Shown: piece by piece, positions 25,369 through 34,764 of the stretch
Numbering within the stretch: position 1 is the first letter of the stretch
Layout: each line of letters begins with the position of its first letter
Assembly (NCBI RefSeq): GCF_003984625.1
Contig: NZ_RWKH01000007.1
Span: 155,744-219,743 of the forward strand
Length of the DNA stretch: 64,000 bases
Source: Variovorax sp. DXTD-1
GTDB taxonomy: Bacteria; Pseudomonadota; Gammaproteobacteria; Burkholderiales; Burkholderiaceae_C
Reading direction: 5' to 3'
Position numbers and translations under genes: made by a program
The notes under the pieces: model-generated
What the model saw: only the letters and a program-made list of their open reading frames with translations
Database searches by the model: none
Told to the model about the DNA's origin: nothing

Positions 25369-25474
25369 CGACCCACGTTCATGGGATGCGGACACTCTTC
25401 CTCAGAGGGAAGAATCTGTCCCAGAAGGCATTTCTCACTCTGAAGCAGAGCTTTCCAAGAGCGCGGCGAGAAGC

Positions 25475-25491
25475 TGGCCGCTATCGTGCTT
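25475..25491 (+). promoter_or_regulatory. candidate sigma54 promoter of the tad operon
   Basis: TGGCC and GTGCTT place GG (25476-25477) and GC (25488-25489) ten bases apart. The match is imperfect (TGGCC for TGGCAC, GTGC for TTGC). The start would be near 25501, leaving a 112-base leader before flp. No better -24/-12 pair occurs in the gap. A sigma54 activator gene closes this locus, which supports the call. Confidence 0.45.
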
Positions 25492-25612
25492 ACGCCTTCT
25501 CCCTAGCACAGAAAAGACAGCCTCTCACGAGGCCATCCTCTTGATACATCGAGTTACGCTGATAACATTCGCCTTGCCAGTCGTTGTTAACAACTTTTAA
25601 AAGGGGTAAATC

Positions 25613-25810
25613 ATGCTCAATTCAATTACTCGTTTTCTGCGTGACGAAGAAGGCGCCACCGCAATTGAATATGGAATTATTGCGGGATTGATTTCGGTTG
25701 TGATGATTACGGCAATTACCGGCCCAGGTGGAATCGGTGCCAGCCTAAAGACCATTTGGGCGGATATCAAATCCTCTATTTCAACCGCCGCCACGCCGCC
25801 CTCGTCTTGA
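25613..25810 (+). CDS. flp: Flp/Fap pilin
   Basis: This is the pilin subunit of the Tad pilus. The 65-residue precursor has a short basic leader (RFLRDEEG), the processing site Gly14, then the Flp motif with Glu19 and Tyr20 and a hydrophobic helix up to about residue 37. Cleavage after Gly14 by the CpaA peptidase encoded next would give a mature pilin of about 51 residues. The AAAAGGGG ribosome site precedes the ATG. A/T-rich synonymous codons here differ from neighbouring genes, as is common for highly expressed pilins. Confidence 0.95.
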   Translation: MLNSITRFLRDEEGATAIEYGIIAGLISVVMITAITGPGGIGASLKTIWADIKSSISTAATPPSS

Positions 25811-25824
25811 TTTGTGCAAAAGCA

Positions 25825-26325
25825 ATGGCGTCAGCCTATTTGGTCTGGTTGCTCTTCATTGCCGCCTATGACTTCCGGCAACGCCGCGTTCCCAACTGGC
25901 TTGTGCTTGCAGGCGCCTTCCTGGCTCTTGCGGCGCTTGCAACGGGAATGGCTCCCATCGAGCAAGACTGGACGGCCGCCCTGCTCGGCGCAGCCACCGG
26001 CTTCGGCTTTCTGCTGCTTTTCTACGCACTCCGGGTCATGGGAGCCGGCGACGTGAAGTTCGCCGGAGCTCTCGGACTCTGGGTGGGCCTTTCCGCGCTG
26101 CCGCCCATATGGCTCGTCGGCAGCCTCCTTGCCGGTCTTCATGCCGCGCTTTGGCTCGCGCTTCAGCGCTGGCCCGTTTTGCCCCGGCTTTCGCTGGCGC
26201 TCTTCGGGCCGTCGTCATCGCCGGAGGGCCAGCCTGCGCCCACCCGGGTTCGATTTATTCCTTATGCGGCCTACCTCGCGCTGGCCGCCGCGGTGTGGAT
26301 GGTTTGGGGTCGACAGGGTAGCTAG
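25825..26325 (+). CDS. cpaA: prepilin peptidase of the Tad pilus
   Basis: A type IV prepilin peptidase (A24 family) that cleaves the Flp leader. The 166-residue protein is almost all membrane segments and has both catalytic Asp residues: Asp16 in AAYDFRQRRVPNW and Asp76 in the GxGD motif MGAGDVKFAG. It lacks the N-methylating domain of PilD, as expected for TadV/CpaA. The ATG at 25825 gives a clean first membrane segment; an upstream in-frame ATG would lie inside flp. It sits 14 bases after flp. Confidence 0.92.
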   Translation: MASAYLVWLLFIAAYDFRQRRVPNWLVLAGAFLALAALATGMAPIEQDWTAALLGAATGFGFLLLFYALRVMGAGDVKFAGALGLWVGLSALPPIWLVGSLLAGLHAALWLALQRWPVLPRLSLALFGPSSSPEGQPAPTRVRFIPYAAYLALAAAVWMVWGRQGS

Positions 26326-26390
26326 CCGCCCCGTCACCACGAGTTGTTCATCGATGACTCTCGAATGCCCCCTTCCTTGACCTGCCGCCC

Positions 26391-27386
26391 ATGATCAATC
26401 TCACCAAAATCGTTGCCGCTGTCCTCGTGCTCCTGGCCCTCGCGCTCGGCGGCTACGCATGGCTGCTCAGCCGGCAGCCGCCACCGCCGGTCGCAGTCGC
26501 CCCTTCGGCCGCCGCCCCGGCCAAGACGGCCCAGGCGCAAACCTTCCGCGTGGTCGTGGCCTCCAAGCCGCTTCCTGCAGGCCGTGCGATACCGGCCGAC
26601 GCGCTTCGCGTCGAACGCCTCACGATCAATCCCGCCGGCGCTTTCCAGGAGACGGCTCAGCTCGCGGGCCGGGTGCCCGTCATCGACCTGGGCGAGGGCA
26701 CGCCGCTGGTCGAAGGCCAACTGGTTTCCGGACTGGCCCTGCGCGTCGGCGAAGGCGAACGCGCGGTCGCCATCAAGGCCGACGAGGTCATGGGCGTGGG
26801 CCACAAGGTACGGCCCGGCGACTTCGTCGATGTCTTCCTCATGCTCAAGTCCGACGGCAAGGACATCGATCGCAGCCAGGCGCGCCTGCTCCTGTCGCGC
26901 AAGCGCGTGCTGGCCTACGGCGGCGCCTCCGTCGACGGCATGCCCTCCGGAATGGACAAGAACGGCGCGGCCCAGCAGCAGGCCCAGCGCGCCGAGGCAG
27001 CCCGCACCGCCGTACTCGCGGTGCCCGTGGACGACATCAACCGGCTGACGCTCGCCGAGAACAGCGGCCGCCTGCTTCTGGCGCTGCGCAACCCGACCGA
27101 CATGTCGGAACCCGACCCGAAGCTTTTTGCCGAACTGCCCACGGCGCTGCAGCCGGTGGCGCAAAAAGCCGGCGAATCCCGCAGGGCCCCGCTCGAAGGC
27201 CTGGACCGCGCCCAGGCCGGCATGACCGCCGTCGACTTCGTGACAGGCGGGAAGCCGGGCAACTCGCGAGTGCCCGCCGTTGCCGCCGCAGCCCCGGCAA
27301 ACTCCCCGGCCCGCACGGGCGGCTCCCGCGGCGGACTGCAGGTCGAGGTCATCCGCGGCGACCGCAGCGAAACCATCAACTACTGA
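26391..27386 (+). CDS. cpaB: Tad pilus assembly protein CpaB/RcpC
   Basis: The 331-residue protein has an N-terminal membrane anchor (about 6-27), a SAF domain (about 50-115, with a KPLPAGRAIPADALRVERL segment) and an RcpC-like beta domain with HKVRPGDFVDVFLML. CpaB interacts with the secretin in the periplasm. The C-terminal 60 residues are Ala/Pro/Gly-rich and end in a GGLQVEVIRGDRSE strand. It follows cpaA by 65 bases. A weak hairpin or internal promoter could lie in that gap, but I see none clearly. Confidence 0.92.
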   Translation: MINLTKIVAAVLVLLALALGGYAWLLSRQPPPPVAVAPSAAAPAKTAQAQTFRVVVASKPLPAGRAIPADALRVERLTINPAGAFQETAQLAGRVPVIDLGEGTPLVEGQLVSGLALRVGEGERAVAIKADEVMGVGHKVRPGDFVDVFLMLKSDGKDIDRSQARLLLSRKRVLAYGGASVDGMPSGMDKNGAAQQQAQRAEAARTAVLAVPVDDINRLTLAENSGRLLLALRNPTDMSEPDPKLFAELPTALQPVAQKAGESRRAPLEGLDRAQAGMTAVDFVTGGKPGNSRVPAVAAAAPANSPARTGGSRGGLQVEVIRGDRSETINY

Positions 27387-27434
27387 TCAGCAACCAGTGG
27401 CCCGCACGTGCAGGCCACCCACGAAACGAACACC

Positions 27435-28802
27435 ATGACGATCGCCCCTTGCGCGAAAACAACCGGCACGGCGCGCTCCATGCGCCCGACCCTTGCGGTG
27501 CTGTGCCTGCTGGCCTCGGGAGTCTGGCCGGTGGCGTCCGCAACGGCGGTCGACGCAGAGGCGGCGCCTGCGCGCGTGGCGCTTCAACTGCGCCTCGATG
27601 CGGGCACGCAAAAGGAGCTGCTGATCGGGAAGGGCATCGAGCGCATGGCCATTGCGGACGAAACCGTGGCGGGCGTTGCGCTCACCCGCCAATCGCCCAA
27701 CTCGCCGGCGGCGCGCCTCATCGTCACCGGCAAGGCGGCCGGCCGCACCACGCTCATGGTCTGGGAAAAGGGCCAGGCCAACGCCATCGTCTACGCACTC
27801 GAAGTACGGCGCCGCACCTCCACGCTCAATGGCTCGCTCAACAGCATGGAGGCACACCAGGAGGCGCGCGATGCAGCCATGTCGGCTGGCGGAGAAAAGT
27901 CGGCGCTGATCGATCGCTCCGTGGTCAATGTGCGCAGCAGCACGGTGCAGGTCGAGGTCAAGATCGTCGAGTTCAACCGCAGCGTGCTCAAGCAGGCGGG
28001 CCTCAACATCTTCAGCACGCGCGCCAACTCCAACGGCTTCAGCTTCGGCGTGTTCACGCCGTCGTCGCTGCGTTCGGCTTCGTTCGCCCCCGACGGTTCG
28101 CTCAGCGGCGAACACAACAACCCGCTCGCGCAGGCATTCAGCCTGCTCTTCAATTTCGGCAAGGCCGGCATCGGCCTGAACGTGGGTTTTCTCGAAGGCA
28201 ACGGCATGGCCCGCGTGCTCGCCGAACCCACGCTGGTGGCGCTCTCGGGCCAGAGCGCGAGCTTCCTGGCGGGCGGCGAACTGCCCGTGCCGGCGCCCCA
28301 GGGCCTGGGCACCACGAGCATCGAATACAAACCCTTCGGCATCGGCCTCACCCTCACGCCCACGGTGCTGTCGAACGACCGCATCGTGCTCAAGGTGGCG
28401 CCGGAGGCCAGCGACCTGGATTACACCAACTCGCTCAGCATCGGCGGCGTGGCCGTACCCGCCATCAGCACACGGCGCGCCGACACCACGGTGGAACTCG
28501 GCGACGGCGAGAGCTTCATCATCGGCGGCCTCGTGAGCCGCACCACCACGTCGAATGCCGACAAGGTCCCGCTGCTCGGCGACATCCCGGTACTCGGCAC
28601 CTTCTTCAAGCAGAACAAGTACCAGATGAGCGAGAAGGAACTGGTGATCCTCGTCACGCCGCACCTGGTGAAGCCGATTGCGCGCGGCACCGATCTCGCC
28701 CCGTACCTCCCCGGCGGCGCCGAGCAGCGCGACGGACCCGTATGGCGCGCTCATCTTCTAGGGCCCGCTTCGGGCACCACTGTTCCGGGCTTCTCACGTT
28801 GA
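27435..28802 (+). CDS. cpaC: Tad pilus secretin CpaC/RcpA
   Basis: CpaC forms the outer-membrane pore for the Flp pilus. The 455-residue protein has a signal peptide, a BON/pilus-N domain (about 50-130, ending in TTLMVWEKGQ), and a C-terminal secretin domain with the diagnostic VPLLGDIPVLGTFFK motif and a LVILVTPHLV strand. The ATG at 27435 is chosen; a GTG at 27408 would add nine residues and a Met at 27480 would shorten it while keeping the signal. It is the middle of the tad operon. Confidence 0.93.
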   Translation: MTIAPCAKTTGTARSMRPTLAVLCLLASGVWPVASATAVDAEAAPARVALQLRLDAGTQKELLIGKGIERMAIADETVAGVALTRQSPNSPAARLIVTGKAAGRTTLMVWEKGQANAIVYALEVRRRTSTLNGSLNSMEAHQEARDAAMSAGGEKSALIDRSVVNVRSSTVQVEVKIVEFNRSVLKQAGLNIFSTRANSNGFSFGVFTPSSLRSASFAPDGSLSGEHNNPLAQAFSLLFNFGKAGIGLNVGFLEGNGMARVLAEPTLVALSGQSASFLAGGELPVPAPQGLGTTSIEYKPFGIGLTLTPTVLSNDRIVLKVAPEASDLDYTNSLSIGGVAVPAISTRRADTTVELGDGESFIIGGLVSRTTTSNADKVPLLGDIPVLGTFFKQNKYQMSEKELVILVTPHLVKPIARGTDLAPYLPGGAEQRDGPVWRAHLLGPASGTTVPGFSR

Positions 28803-28837
28803 CTGAAACAAACCCCACAGATCGGGTGGCAGACGCC

Positions 28838-30133
28838 ATGAACGCTCCCCGCGACAGCCTTCCGGACATCGGTGCGGAGACCTACCTCTTCGCATCGCCC
28901 AACAGCGGCCACATCAACTGGCTGACCGATGCACTCGCCCGGCTGGGCACGGTGGTGAACCTTCCCGCCGAAGCCAAGTCGCTGGACGAGCGCATGGCCA
29001 TGCTCGGCCCCGCCGCGGTGTTTCTCGATTTTTCGGGCGACCATGCCGCGGCGGCAAGCGAGCTTCACCAGCGCCTCAAGCGCGAATGGCCGACGCTGCC
29101 GGTGCTGGCCACGGGCGTCTCGGCGGAGCCCGCTTCGATGCTGGCCGCGCTGCGCGCCGGCGTGGACGACTTCGTCGACATGGCCGCGCCGCCGACGGAC
29201 GCGGTCAACACGCTGCGCAGGCTGCTCGAGCGCCAGAACAGCCTGCCGGGCCGCACGCGCGGACGCACGCTGGCCCTGCTGGGCGCCCGCGCCGGCATCG
29301 GCGTGACCACGCTTGCGGCCAGCCTGTCGCTCGTGCTCAAGGACCAGCTGTGCCAGGCCGGCGCCCTGCCCCAGGGCGGCCGCAACACGCGCGGCGGCGT
29401 CGCGCTGCTCGACCTCGGGCTTCCGGCGCGAGACGGGCTCCTTTACCTCGACACGCAAAGCGGCTTCAGCTTCGTCGACGGCGTGCGCAACCTGCGCCGC
29501 CTCGACCAGACCCTGCTGCACACGGCGCTGGCCCATCACGCAAGCGGTGTGGCCGTGCTGCCGCTGCCTGCGAGCCTTGCGCAGGTGCGCGAGATCTCGC
29601 ATGCGGATTCGGTGGCGTTGATCAAGCGGCTCGGCGACTTCTTCGATTTCCAGATCGCCGACCTCGGGGGCTTTTCGACACTGGACTTCGTCGCACAGAC
29701 GGTGAAGGCGGCGCCGCGCAGTTGGGTGGTGTGCGACCAGAGCATCGGCGCCATCGTTTCCACGGCGACCATGCTCAAGGAACTGCGCACGCGCGGCGTG
29801 GAGACCCAGCAGCTGTCGCTCGTGGTCAACAAGTTCGACAGCCACGTGGGCCTGTCTGCCAAGGACGTTGCCGAGCGGCTCGAACTGCCGCTGCACCACG
29901 TGGTGCCGGCGCGCAGCACGCAACTGCTGGCGGCGGCAAGCCGCGGCGAAATGCTGGTGCGCACGGCGCGCGGCGACGCCTATTCGCAAGCGGTGGCCGA
30001 GCTCGCGCGCGGCCTGCACCAGGAATTCGTGTCCGGCACAGGCCAGCCGCCGGCCAAGGAATCCCGCTGGGCCGCGCGACTGCCGCGAGTTCCGCGACTT
30101 GCCGGCTTCTGGAAAAGCTCTAGTGAAGGTTGA
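28838..30133 (+). CDS. cpaE: Tad pilus localisation ATPase CpaE/TadZ
   Basis: The 431-residue protein combines a receiver-like N-terminal domain (about 12-125) without a phosphorylatable pattern and a MinD/ParA-type ATPase domain. The P-loop reads GARAGIGVTT, so the usual KGGxGKT lysines are replaced, a known feature of TadZ/CpaE proteins that act more as scaffolds than as strong ATPases. It probably places the pilus machine in the cell. The ATG at 28838 has GGTGG upstream; a TTG at 28799 overlapping the cpaC stop is a possible alternative. cpaF follows by 9 bases. Confidence 0.9.
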   Translation: MNAPRDSLPDIGAETYLFASPNSGHINWLTDALARLGTVVNLPAEAKSLDERMAMLGPAAVFLDFSGDHAAAASELHQRLKREWPTLPVLATGVSAEPASMLAALRAGVDDFVDMAAPPTDAVNTLRRLLERQNSLPGRTRGRTLALLGARAGIGVTTLAASLSLVLKDQLCQAGALPQGGRNTRGGVALLDLGLPARDGLLYLDTQSGFSFVDGVRNLRRLDQTLLHTALAHHASGVAVLPLPASLAQVREISHADSVALIKRLGDFFDFQIADLGGFSTLDFVAQTVKAAPRSWVVCDQSIGAIVSTATMLKELRTRGVETQQLSLVVNKFDSHVGLSAKDVAERLELPLHHVVPARSTQLLAAASRGEMLVRTARGDAYSQAVAELARGLHQEFVSGTGQPPAKESRWAARLPRVPRLAGFWKSSSEG

Positions 30134-30142
30134 ACCGCCCTT

Positions 30143-31462
30143 ATGTCCAACGATCTCGAATTCGCCGACGACGACCAGGCGTTCATCAACTCCCAGCAGT
30201 TCCAGGACATCAAGAGCTGGACGCATGACCATCTGCTGAGCCGCATCGAAGAGCTCGGCGCGGAGTTCGGCCGCTGGTCGCGCGCCTCGATCCAGCAGTT
30301 CGTCGAACTGGAGGTCGACAGCTTCGTGCGGCTGCGCCGGGTGCCGATCAACGACCGCGAGATGCAGCTCATCTCCGATGCGCTGACCAAGGAGCTTGCG
30401 GGCTTCGGCCCGCTGGAAGACCTGCTCAACGATTCGGCCGTCGAGGACATCCTGATCAACGGCTACCAGAACGTGTACGTGTCGCGCCACGGCATGCTCG
30501 AGCGCGAGACGGTGCGCTTTGCCGATGCGGAGCACGTGATGCGCATCGTGCGTCGCATTCTCGCGCCGCTCGGCCGGCGGCTGGACGAATCCAACCCGAT
30601 GGTCGACGCGCGCCTGCCCGACGGCGGCCGCATCAACGTGATCATCGAGCCGCTGGCGATCGACGGGCTCTCGGTTTCCATTCGCAAGTTCCGCAAGGAG
30701 CCGCTCACGCCGGCCGACATGGTGAAGCTCGGCACCTTCGACGCCGGCATGGCGCAACTTCTGGAGATTGCGGTTCGCGCGCGCTGCAACATTCTTGTGA
30801 GCGGCGGCACCAGTTCGGGCAAGACCTCGCTGCTCAATGCGCTGGCCACCTTCATTCCGCCGCGCGAGCGCGTCATCACCATCGAAGACACCGCGGAGCT
30901 TTCGCTCGGCACCAGCCACGTGGTGCGCCTCGAAAGCCGCCCGGGCGGATTCGACGGCACCGGCGTGGTGTCCATCCGCGACCTGCTGCGCAACAGCCTG
31001 CGCATGCGGCCCGACCGCATCATCGTGGGCGAGGTGCGCGGCGCCGAAGTGATCGAGATGATGCAGGCGATGAACACGGGCCACGAAGGCTCGATGGGAA
31101 CCATTCACGCCAGCTCGCCGCGCGAATGCCTGTACCGCCTTGAAATGCTCGCGGGCTTTGCGGGCTACCAGGGCAGCGAAGTGAGCCTGCGCCGGCAGAT
31201 TGCCAATGCCATCGATTTCATCGTGCAGATCGGCCGCCTTTCGAACGGGCAGCGCCGCATCCTCTCGCTGAGCGAAGTCACGGGCGTCAACGACAACGTG
31301 GTGGCCATGCAGGAGCTCTACCGCTACGAGCCGATCACGTCGCCCGACGGCGAGGAGCGCGACCGCTGGATATCGCTGGGCATTGCGCCGCATTCACCCA
31401 AGATCACGCGCTTCAGGCAGTCGCTGACACGCGCGCAGCAGGGAGACAACAGCCGTGCGTGA
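30143..31462 (+). CDS. cpaF: Tad pilus assembly/retraction ATPase CpaF/TadA
   Basis: CpaF powers pilus extension and retraction. The 439-residue VirB11/GspE-type ATPase has the Walker A motif GGTSSGKTS (221-229), a RVITIEDTAEL Asp box, a Walker B region with RIIVGEVRGAEV and a conserved TGHEGSMGTIHA His box. The N-terminal 100 residues form the usual all-helical domain. Its end overlaps tadB, whose GTG start has GGGAGAC inside the last codons of cpaF, a sign of translational coupling. Confidence 0.95.
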   Translation: MSNDLEFADDDQAFINSQQFQDIKSWTHDHLLSRIEELGAEFGRWSRASIQQFVELEVDSFVRLRRVPINDREMQLISDALTKELAGFGPLEDLLNDSAVEDILINGYQNVYVSRHGMLERETVRFADAEHVMRIVRRILAPLGRRLDESNPMVDARLPDGGRINVIIEPLAIDGLSVSIRKFRKEPLTPADMVKLGTFDAGMAQLLEIAVRARCNILVSGGTSSGKTSLLNALATFIPPRERVITIEDTAELSLGTSHVVRLESRPGGFDGTGVVSIRDLLRNSLRMRPDRIIVGEVRGAEVIEMMQAMNTGHEGSMGTIHASSPRECLYRLEMLAGFAGYQGSEVSLRRQIANAIDFIVQIGRLSNGQRRILSLSEVTGVNDNVVAMQELYRYEPITSPDGEERDRWISLGIAPHSPKITRFRQSLTRAQQGDNSRA

Positions 31463-32453
31463 AATGCTGCTCGCCGTGGCCTGCCTTGCGCTGCTGTTCG
31501 CAGCCGCGGGGCTGCTGCTGTGGCAATGGGCCAAGGGCCGCCAGGCACGTCAGGCCGCGGCGCGGCACCTGAACCAGCAGATCCAGGCCAGTACGGTTGC
31601 GGGCACACCGGTGCCGATGCCCATCCCGCTGCGCGACCCGGCCAATGACAACCTCATGGCGGGCGTCACCTCGGACCCATGGCTCAACGCAGACGCAGGC
31701 ACCCCGGCCGCCGCGCCCGCAGGGTTGCTCGAAAAGGCCCTGCCCGAATGGCTGATAGGCGTGATCGCCCCCCGCATGGCCGCATTGGGGTTGGCCGTCA
31801 TCGTGACGGTGGCCGCGCTCGCGGGCCTGCTTGCCGGCTGGGTGTCGGGCCTGAGCGCGCTCGCGCTGCTGGTTCTTCTGGCAGCGTTCGCCGTCTGGCT
31901 GCGGCTGCAGAAGTTCCGCCGCAAGCTCGTGAGCCAGTTGCCCGGGTACATCGACGCGATGGTGCGGCTGATCACCATCGGCAACTCCACGCAGGCGGCT
32001 TTCCAGCTTGCGATTGCCACCACCGAGGCGCCGCTGCGCGGCCAGCTGGAGCGCTCGGCATCGCTGGTGCGCGCGGGCATGGACCTGGATCGCGCCCTGC
32101 ACCAGACGGCCAGCAATGTGCGCATCGAAGAAATGTTCCTGCTGGCGTCCATCCTCGGCCTGGGCGTGCGCTACGGCGGGCGCTCCGACCTGCTGCTGGA
32201 GCGCGTGGGCAACTTCATGCGCGATCGCGAGCAAGCCGAGCATGAGCTGCTCGCCCTGTCGTCCGAAACCCGGCTTTCCGCCTGGATTCTCGGGTTGCTG
32301 CCTGTGAGCGTGGGCGCGTTCTTCATCCTCACCAATCCCGCCTACTTCATGGGGATGTGGAACGACGGGACCGGCCGCATCATGGTCCTTTCCGCGGCAG
32401 GCTTTCAGCTGTTCGGTGCGGCACTCCTTTACCGGCTGGCGAAACTCACATGA
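31455..32453 (+). CDS. tadB: Tad pilus inner-membrane platform protein TadB
   Basis: The 332-residue protein has an N-terminal membrane segment (about 5-24), two central ones (about 110-150), a GspF/type II secretion F domain (about 170-300) and C-terminal membrane segments. With TadC it forms the inner-membrane base that couples CpaF to pilin. I use the GTG at 31455 because GGGAGAC lies 8 bases before it and the family begins with a membrane helix. An ATG three codons later is equally close. It overlaps tadC by ATGA. Confidence 0.9.
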   Translation: MREMLLAVACLALLFAAAGLLLWQWAKGRQARQAAARHLNQQIQASTVAGTPVPMPIPLRDPANDNLMAGVTSDPWLNADAGTPAAAPAGLLEKALPEWLIGVIAPRMAALGLAVIVTVAALAGLLAGWVSGLSALALLVLLAAFAVWLRLQKFRRKLVSQLPGYIDAMVRLITIGNSTQAAFQLAIATTEAPLRGQLERSASLVRAGMDLDRALHQTASNVRIEEMFLLASILGLGVRYGGRSDLLLERVGNFMRDREQAEHELLALSSETRLSAWILGLLPVSVGAFFILTNPAYFMGMWNDGTGRIMVLSAAGFQLFGAALLYRLAKLT

Positions 32454-33415
32454 CCTTCACCACCAACCAGCTGGCGATCATCAGCCTGGCGCTGCTGGCC
32501 CTGGGCCTCATGGCCGGTGCCGGCGCGCTGATTGCGGCCGAGCTGCGCCGCGCGCGCAGCGGCAAGGTCATCGGCCGCGCCATCCGGCAGGTCACCACGG
32601 CGCCGGGCGGATCCGCGGTGTCCGTCGATGCGGCCGACGTGTTCAACGCCTCGGCAAAGCCCGACATCGAGCTGCCGTTCCACTGGCTCGATTCGCGGAT
32701 CGGCCGCGCACTCGTGGCCAACGAGGACCGCAACCTCATCGATCAATGCGGCTTTTCCCCGAAGCGGGCCCAGCTGGTCTTCCTGGTGACCCGCATCTTC
32801 TTCACGTGCCTTCTTCCGTTTGCCGTCTACGTGCTGTGGAGCGCGGGCCGGCCGCAGCGCACCGTCACCATCGTGCTGGCGGTCGCGTTCGTCATCGGCT
32901 TCATGGCACCCAAGTGGGTGCTCGGCCGCATTGCCGCCAAGCGCCGCGAGCGGGTGAACCAGGAGCTGCCGCTGTTCATCGACCTGCTTCGCCTGCTGCA
33001 AGGCGTGGGGCTGAGCCTGGACCAGAGCCTGCAGATCATGGCCAGCGACTTCTCGCATGTGCTGCGCGTGCTCGGCTACGAGCTGACCTTTGCCAACAAC
33101 CAGTACAGCCGCGGCCGCAGCCGCGAGCATTCGCTGCAGCGCCTTGCAACCTTGCACAAGAACGAGAATCTCCGCGGGCTCGTGTCCTTGCTGGTGCAGG
33201 TCGACAAGCACGGCGGCGCCGTGCAGGAGCCGCTGCGCGTCTTCAGCGACCGCTTGCGCGAACACCGGCGTTCCGAAATGAAGGAACGCATCGGAAAGAT
33301 CACCGTGAAGATGACCGCGGTGATGGTGACCACACTGCTGCCGGCGCTGGTCATCGTCACTGCGGGACCGGCCTTTCTGGCCATCTTCCGTTCACTGGGA
33401 GCCGCCGCCAAATGA
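32450..33415 (+). CDS. tadC: Tad pilus inner-membrane platform protein TadC
   Basis: The 321-residue protein shares the GspF fold of TadB: membrane segments near 10-30, 110-150 and at the C-terminus, with a helical cytoplasmic domain carrying LPLFIDLLRLLQGVG and LVSLLVQVDKHGG segments. It partners with TadB in the platform. The ATG overlaps the tadB stop (ATGA), and its own end overlaps tadD the same way. The whole tadB-tadC-tadD-DUF3613 stretch is therefore translationally linked. Confidence 0.9.
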   Translation: MTFTTNQLAIISLALLALGLMAGAGALIAAELRRARSGKVIGRAIRQVTTAPGGSAVSVDAADVFNASAKPDIELPFHWLDSRIGRALVANEDRNLIDQCGFSPKRAQLVFLVTRIFFTCLLPFAVYVLWSAGRPQRTVTIVLAVAFVIGFMAPKWVLGRIAAKRRERVNQELPLFIDLLRLLQGVGLSLDQSLQIMASDFSHVLRVLGYELTFANNQYSRGRSREHSLQRLATLHKNENLRGLVSLLVQVDKHGGAVQEPLRVFSDRLREHRRSEMKERIGKITVKMTAVMVTTLLPALVIVTAGPAFLAIFRSLGAAAK

Positions 33416-34347
33416 AGCCACTCGACCTTTGCGCAAGCGCGCGTCCTGCTTGCCGCTTGCTGGCCATCGCCTGCGCGGCGGCTGCGGCGTTTGCCCTCAC
33501 CGGCTGCGCCGGCCCCAAGGACCAGTATGCCGCCAGCGCCGATGCGCAGCAGCGCATGGCCGCCGAAGCGGCCGCGGACACCAAGGCCGGTGCGGCCGTG
33601 GACACGCAGGCCACCTATCTCAAGCTCGTCGAGCAGATGCAGAAGGAAGACCTGTGGTTTGCATCGCTCGCGCACATCGACGCCCTGGAACAGCGCTGGG
33701 GCGTGTCGCCTGAATCCACGCGCACGCGCGCCGAAGCGCTGCGCCACACCGGACAGGCCGCGGCCGCCGAAGCCGCCTACAAGCGCCTGCTGGCCACACC
33801 GCTGGCAAGCGCGGGCTACCGCGGCCTCGGCCTGCTGGCGGGCATACGCGGCAACTATGCCGAGGCGGTCCAGCTGCTTGCGCAAGCGCAGCGCCGCACC
33901 CCGACCGACGCACTGCTGCTGAGCGATCTCGGCTACGCGCACCTGGGCGCGGGCCAGATCGAGGAAGCGCGGCTGCCGCTGATGCAGGCCCTGCAGTTGC
34001 GCCCCGACAGCACCCAAGCGCAAGCCAATCTCGCGCTCTATCTCGAAGTGACCAACCAGCCCGAGCGCGCGGCAGCGCTGATGGATGCCCACCGCATGCC
34101 CCAGCCGACACGCGCGGCCGTGCGCGAAGCGGCACTGCAGATGCGCGCATCGGGCAGGCTGCCCGCGCCCGTTGTTGCTGCCGCAGCGGCGGGAACTCGC
34201 GCCGAACCTGTTGTGGCGCCCCTTGCGCTCAAGGCGTCCCGATGGACCGGCGCGGGCGGCATGAGAACCGCGCGCCAGACCCACCCTTCGGCCTCCGCGC
34301 CTGAAGCGCCGCTTTCACTGAACTCGACCTCGCGAGGTACACCATGA
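33412..34347 (+). CDS. tadD: Tad pilus TPR lipoprotein TadD
   Basis: The 311-residue protein begins with a lipoprotein signal (LTGC, Cys32) and contains four to five tetratricopeptide helical pairs between about residues 75 and 235, including a LLSDLGYAHLGAGQIEEA unit. TadD is a pilotin-like factor needed for secretin assembly. The C-terminal 70 residues are low-complexity, Ala/Pro-rich and likely unstructured. The reading frame runs on upstream through tadC as a shadow; the ATG at 33412 overlapping the tadC stop is the real start. Confidence 0.9.
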   Translation: MKPLDLCASARPACRLLAIACAAAAAFALTGCAGPKDQYAASADAQQRMAAEAAADTKAGAAVDTQATYLKLVEQMQKEDLWFASLAHIDALEQRWGVSPESTRTRAEALRHTGQAAAAEAAYKRLLATPLASAGYRGLGLLAGIRGNYAEAVQLLAQAQRRTPTDALLLSDLGYAHLGAGQIEEARLPLMQALQLRPDSTQAQANLALYLEVTNQPERAAALMDAHRMPQPTRAAVREAALQMRASGRLPAPVVAAAAAGTRAEPVVAPLALKASRWTGAGGMRTARQTHPSASAPEAPLSLNSTSRGTP

Positions 34348-34727
34348 ACCACCAGCTTGCCGAACGGATCGCGTTGACGGCCGCACTCTTCTTCATGGCG
34401 ACCACCGCCAGCGCGCAGGCCGTGCCGCCGGCATCGCAGTCCGCGGAGGCGCAGAGAGTGCAGGAGGCGCGGGAGGTCGAAGCCGAGACCGAAGAGTTCG
34501 AATCGCCGCCATCGCTGCTCTTGGGCGATGCGACGCAGAGCCTGCTCGCCTGGCAACGCAGCGGAGAAATCGCGTCGCGCACACCCCGGCCTATTGCCGG
34601 CAGCGTGGCCAGCCGCAGCTATGAGCGCTACATCAAGAGCTTCGAGCATCCGATCCCCGAGCACCTCGGCTCCACGGTGTCCAAGTCGAAGGGCGGCGGT
34701 GGCGCCTCCTCTTCCGCAGGCCGATAG
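34344..34727 (+). CDS. DUF3613 protein of the tad locus
   Basis: The 127-residue protein has a signal peptide (about 1-24), a short acidic segment and a conserved-looking core (LGDATQSLLAWQRSGEIAS and RSYERYIKSFEHPIPEH) matching DUF3613, a family found in tad clusters of betaproteobacteria. The tail is Gly/Ser-rich. The start overlaps the tadD stop by ATGA. It is probably a periplasmic accessory of pilus assembly; the exact role is unknown. Confidence 0.82.
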   Translation: MNHQLAERIALTAALFFMATTASAQAVPPASQSAEAQRVQEAREVEAETEEFESPPSLLLGDATQSLLAWQRSGEIASRTPRPIAGSVASRSYERYIKSFEHPIPEHLGSTVSKSKGGGGASSSAGR

Positions 34728-34764
34728 GCAAAACGCCGACCCTCGCCGCGCAAAGAGAACCACG

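Noticed and set aside
26459..28837. Long upstream extension of the cpaE frame through cpaB and cpaC
   Set aside because: Only the part from 28838 resembles CpaE; the upstream part is an out-of-frame shadow of cpaB and cpaC.
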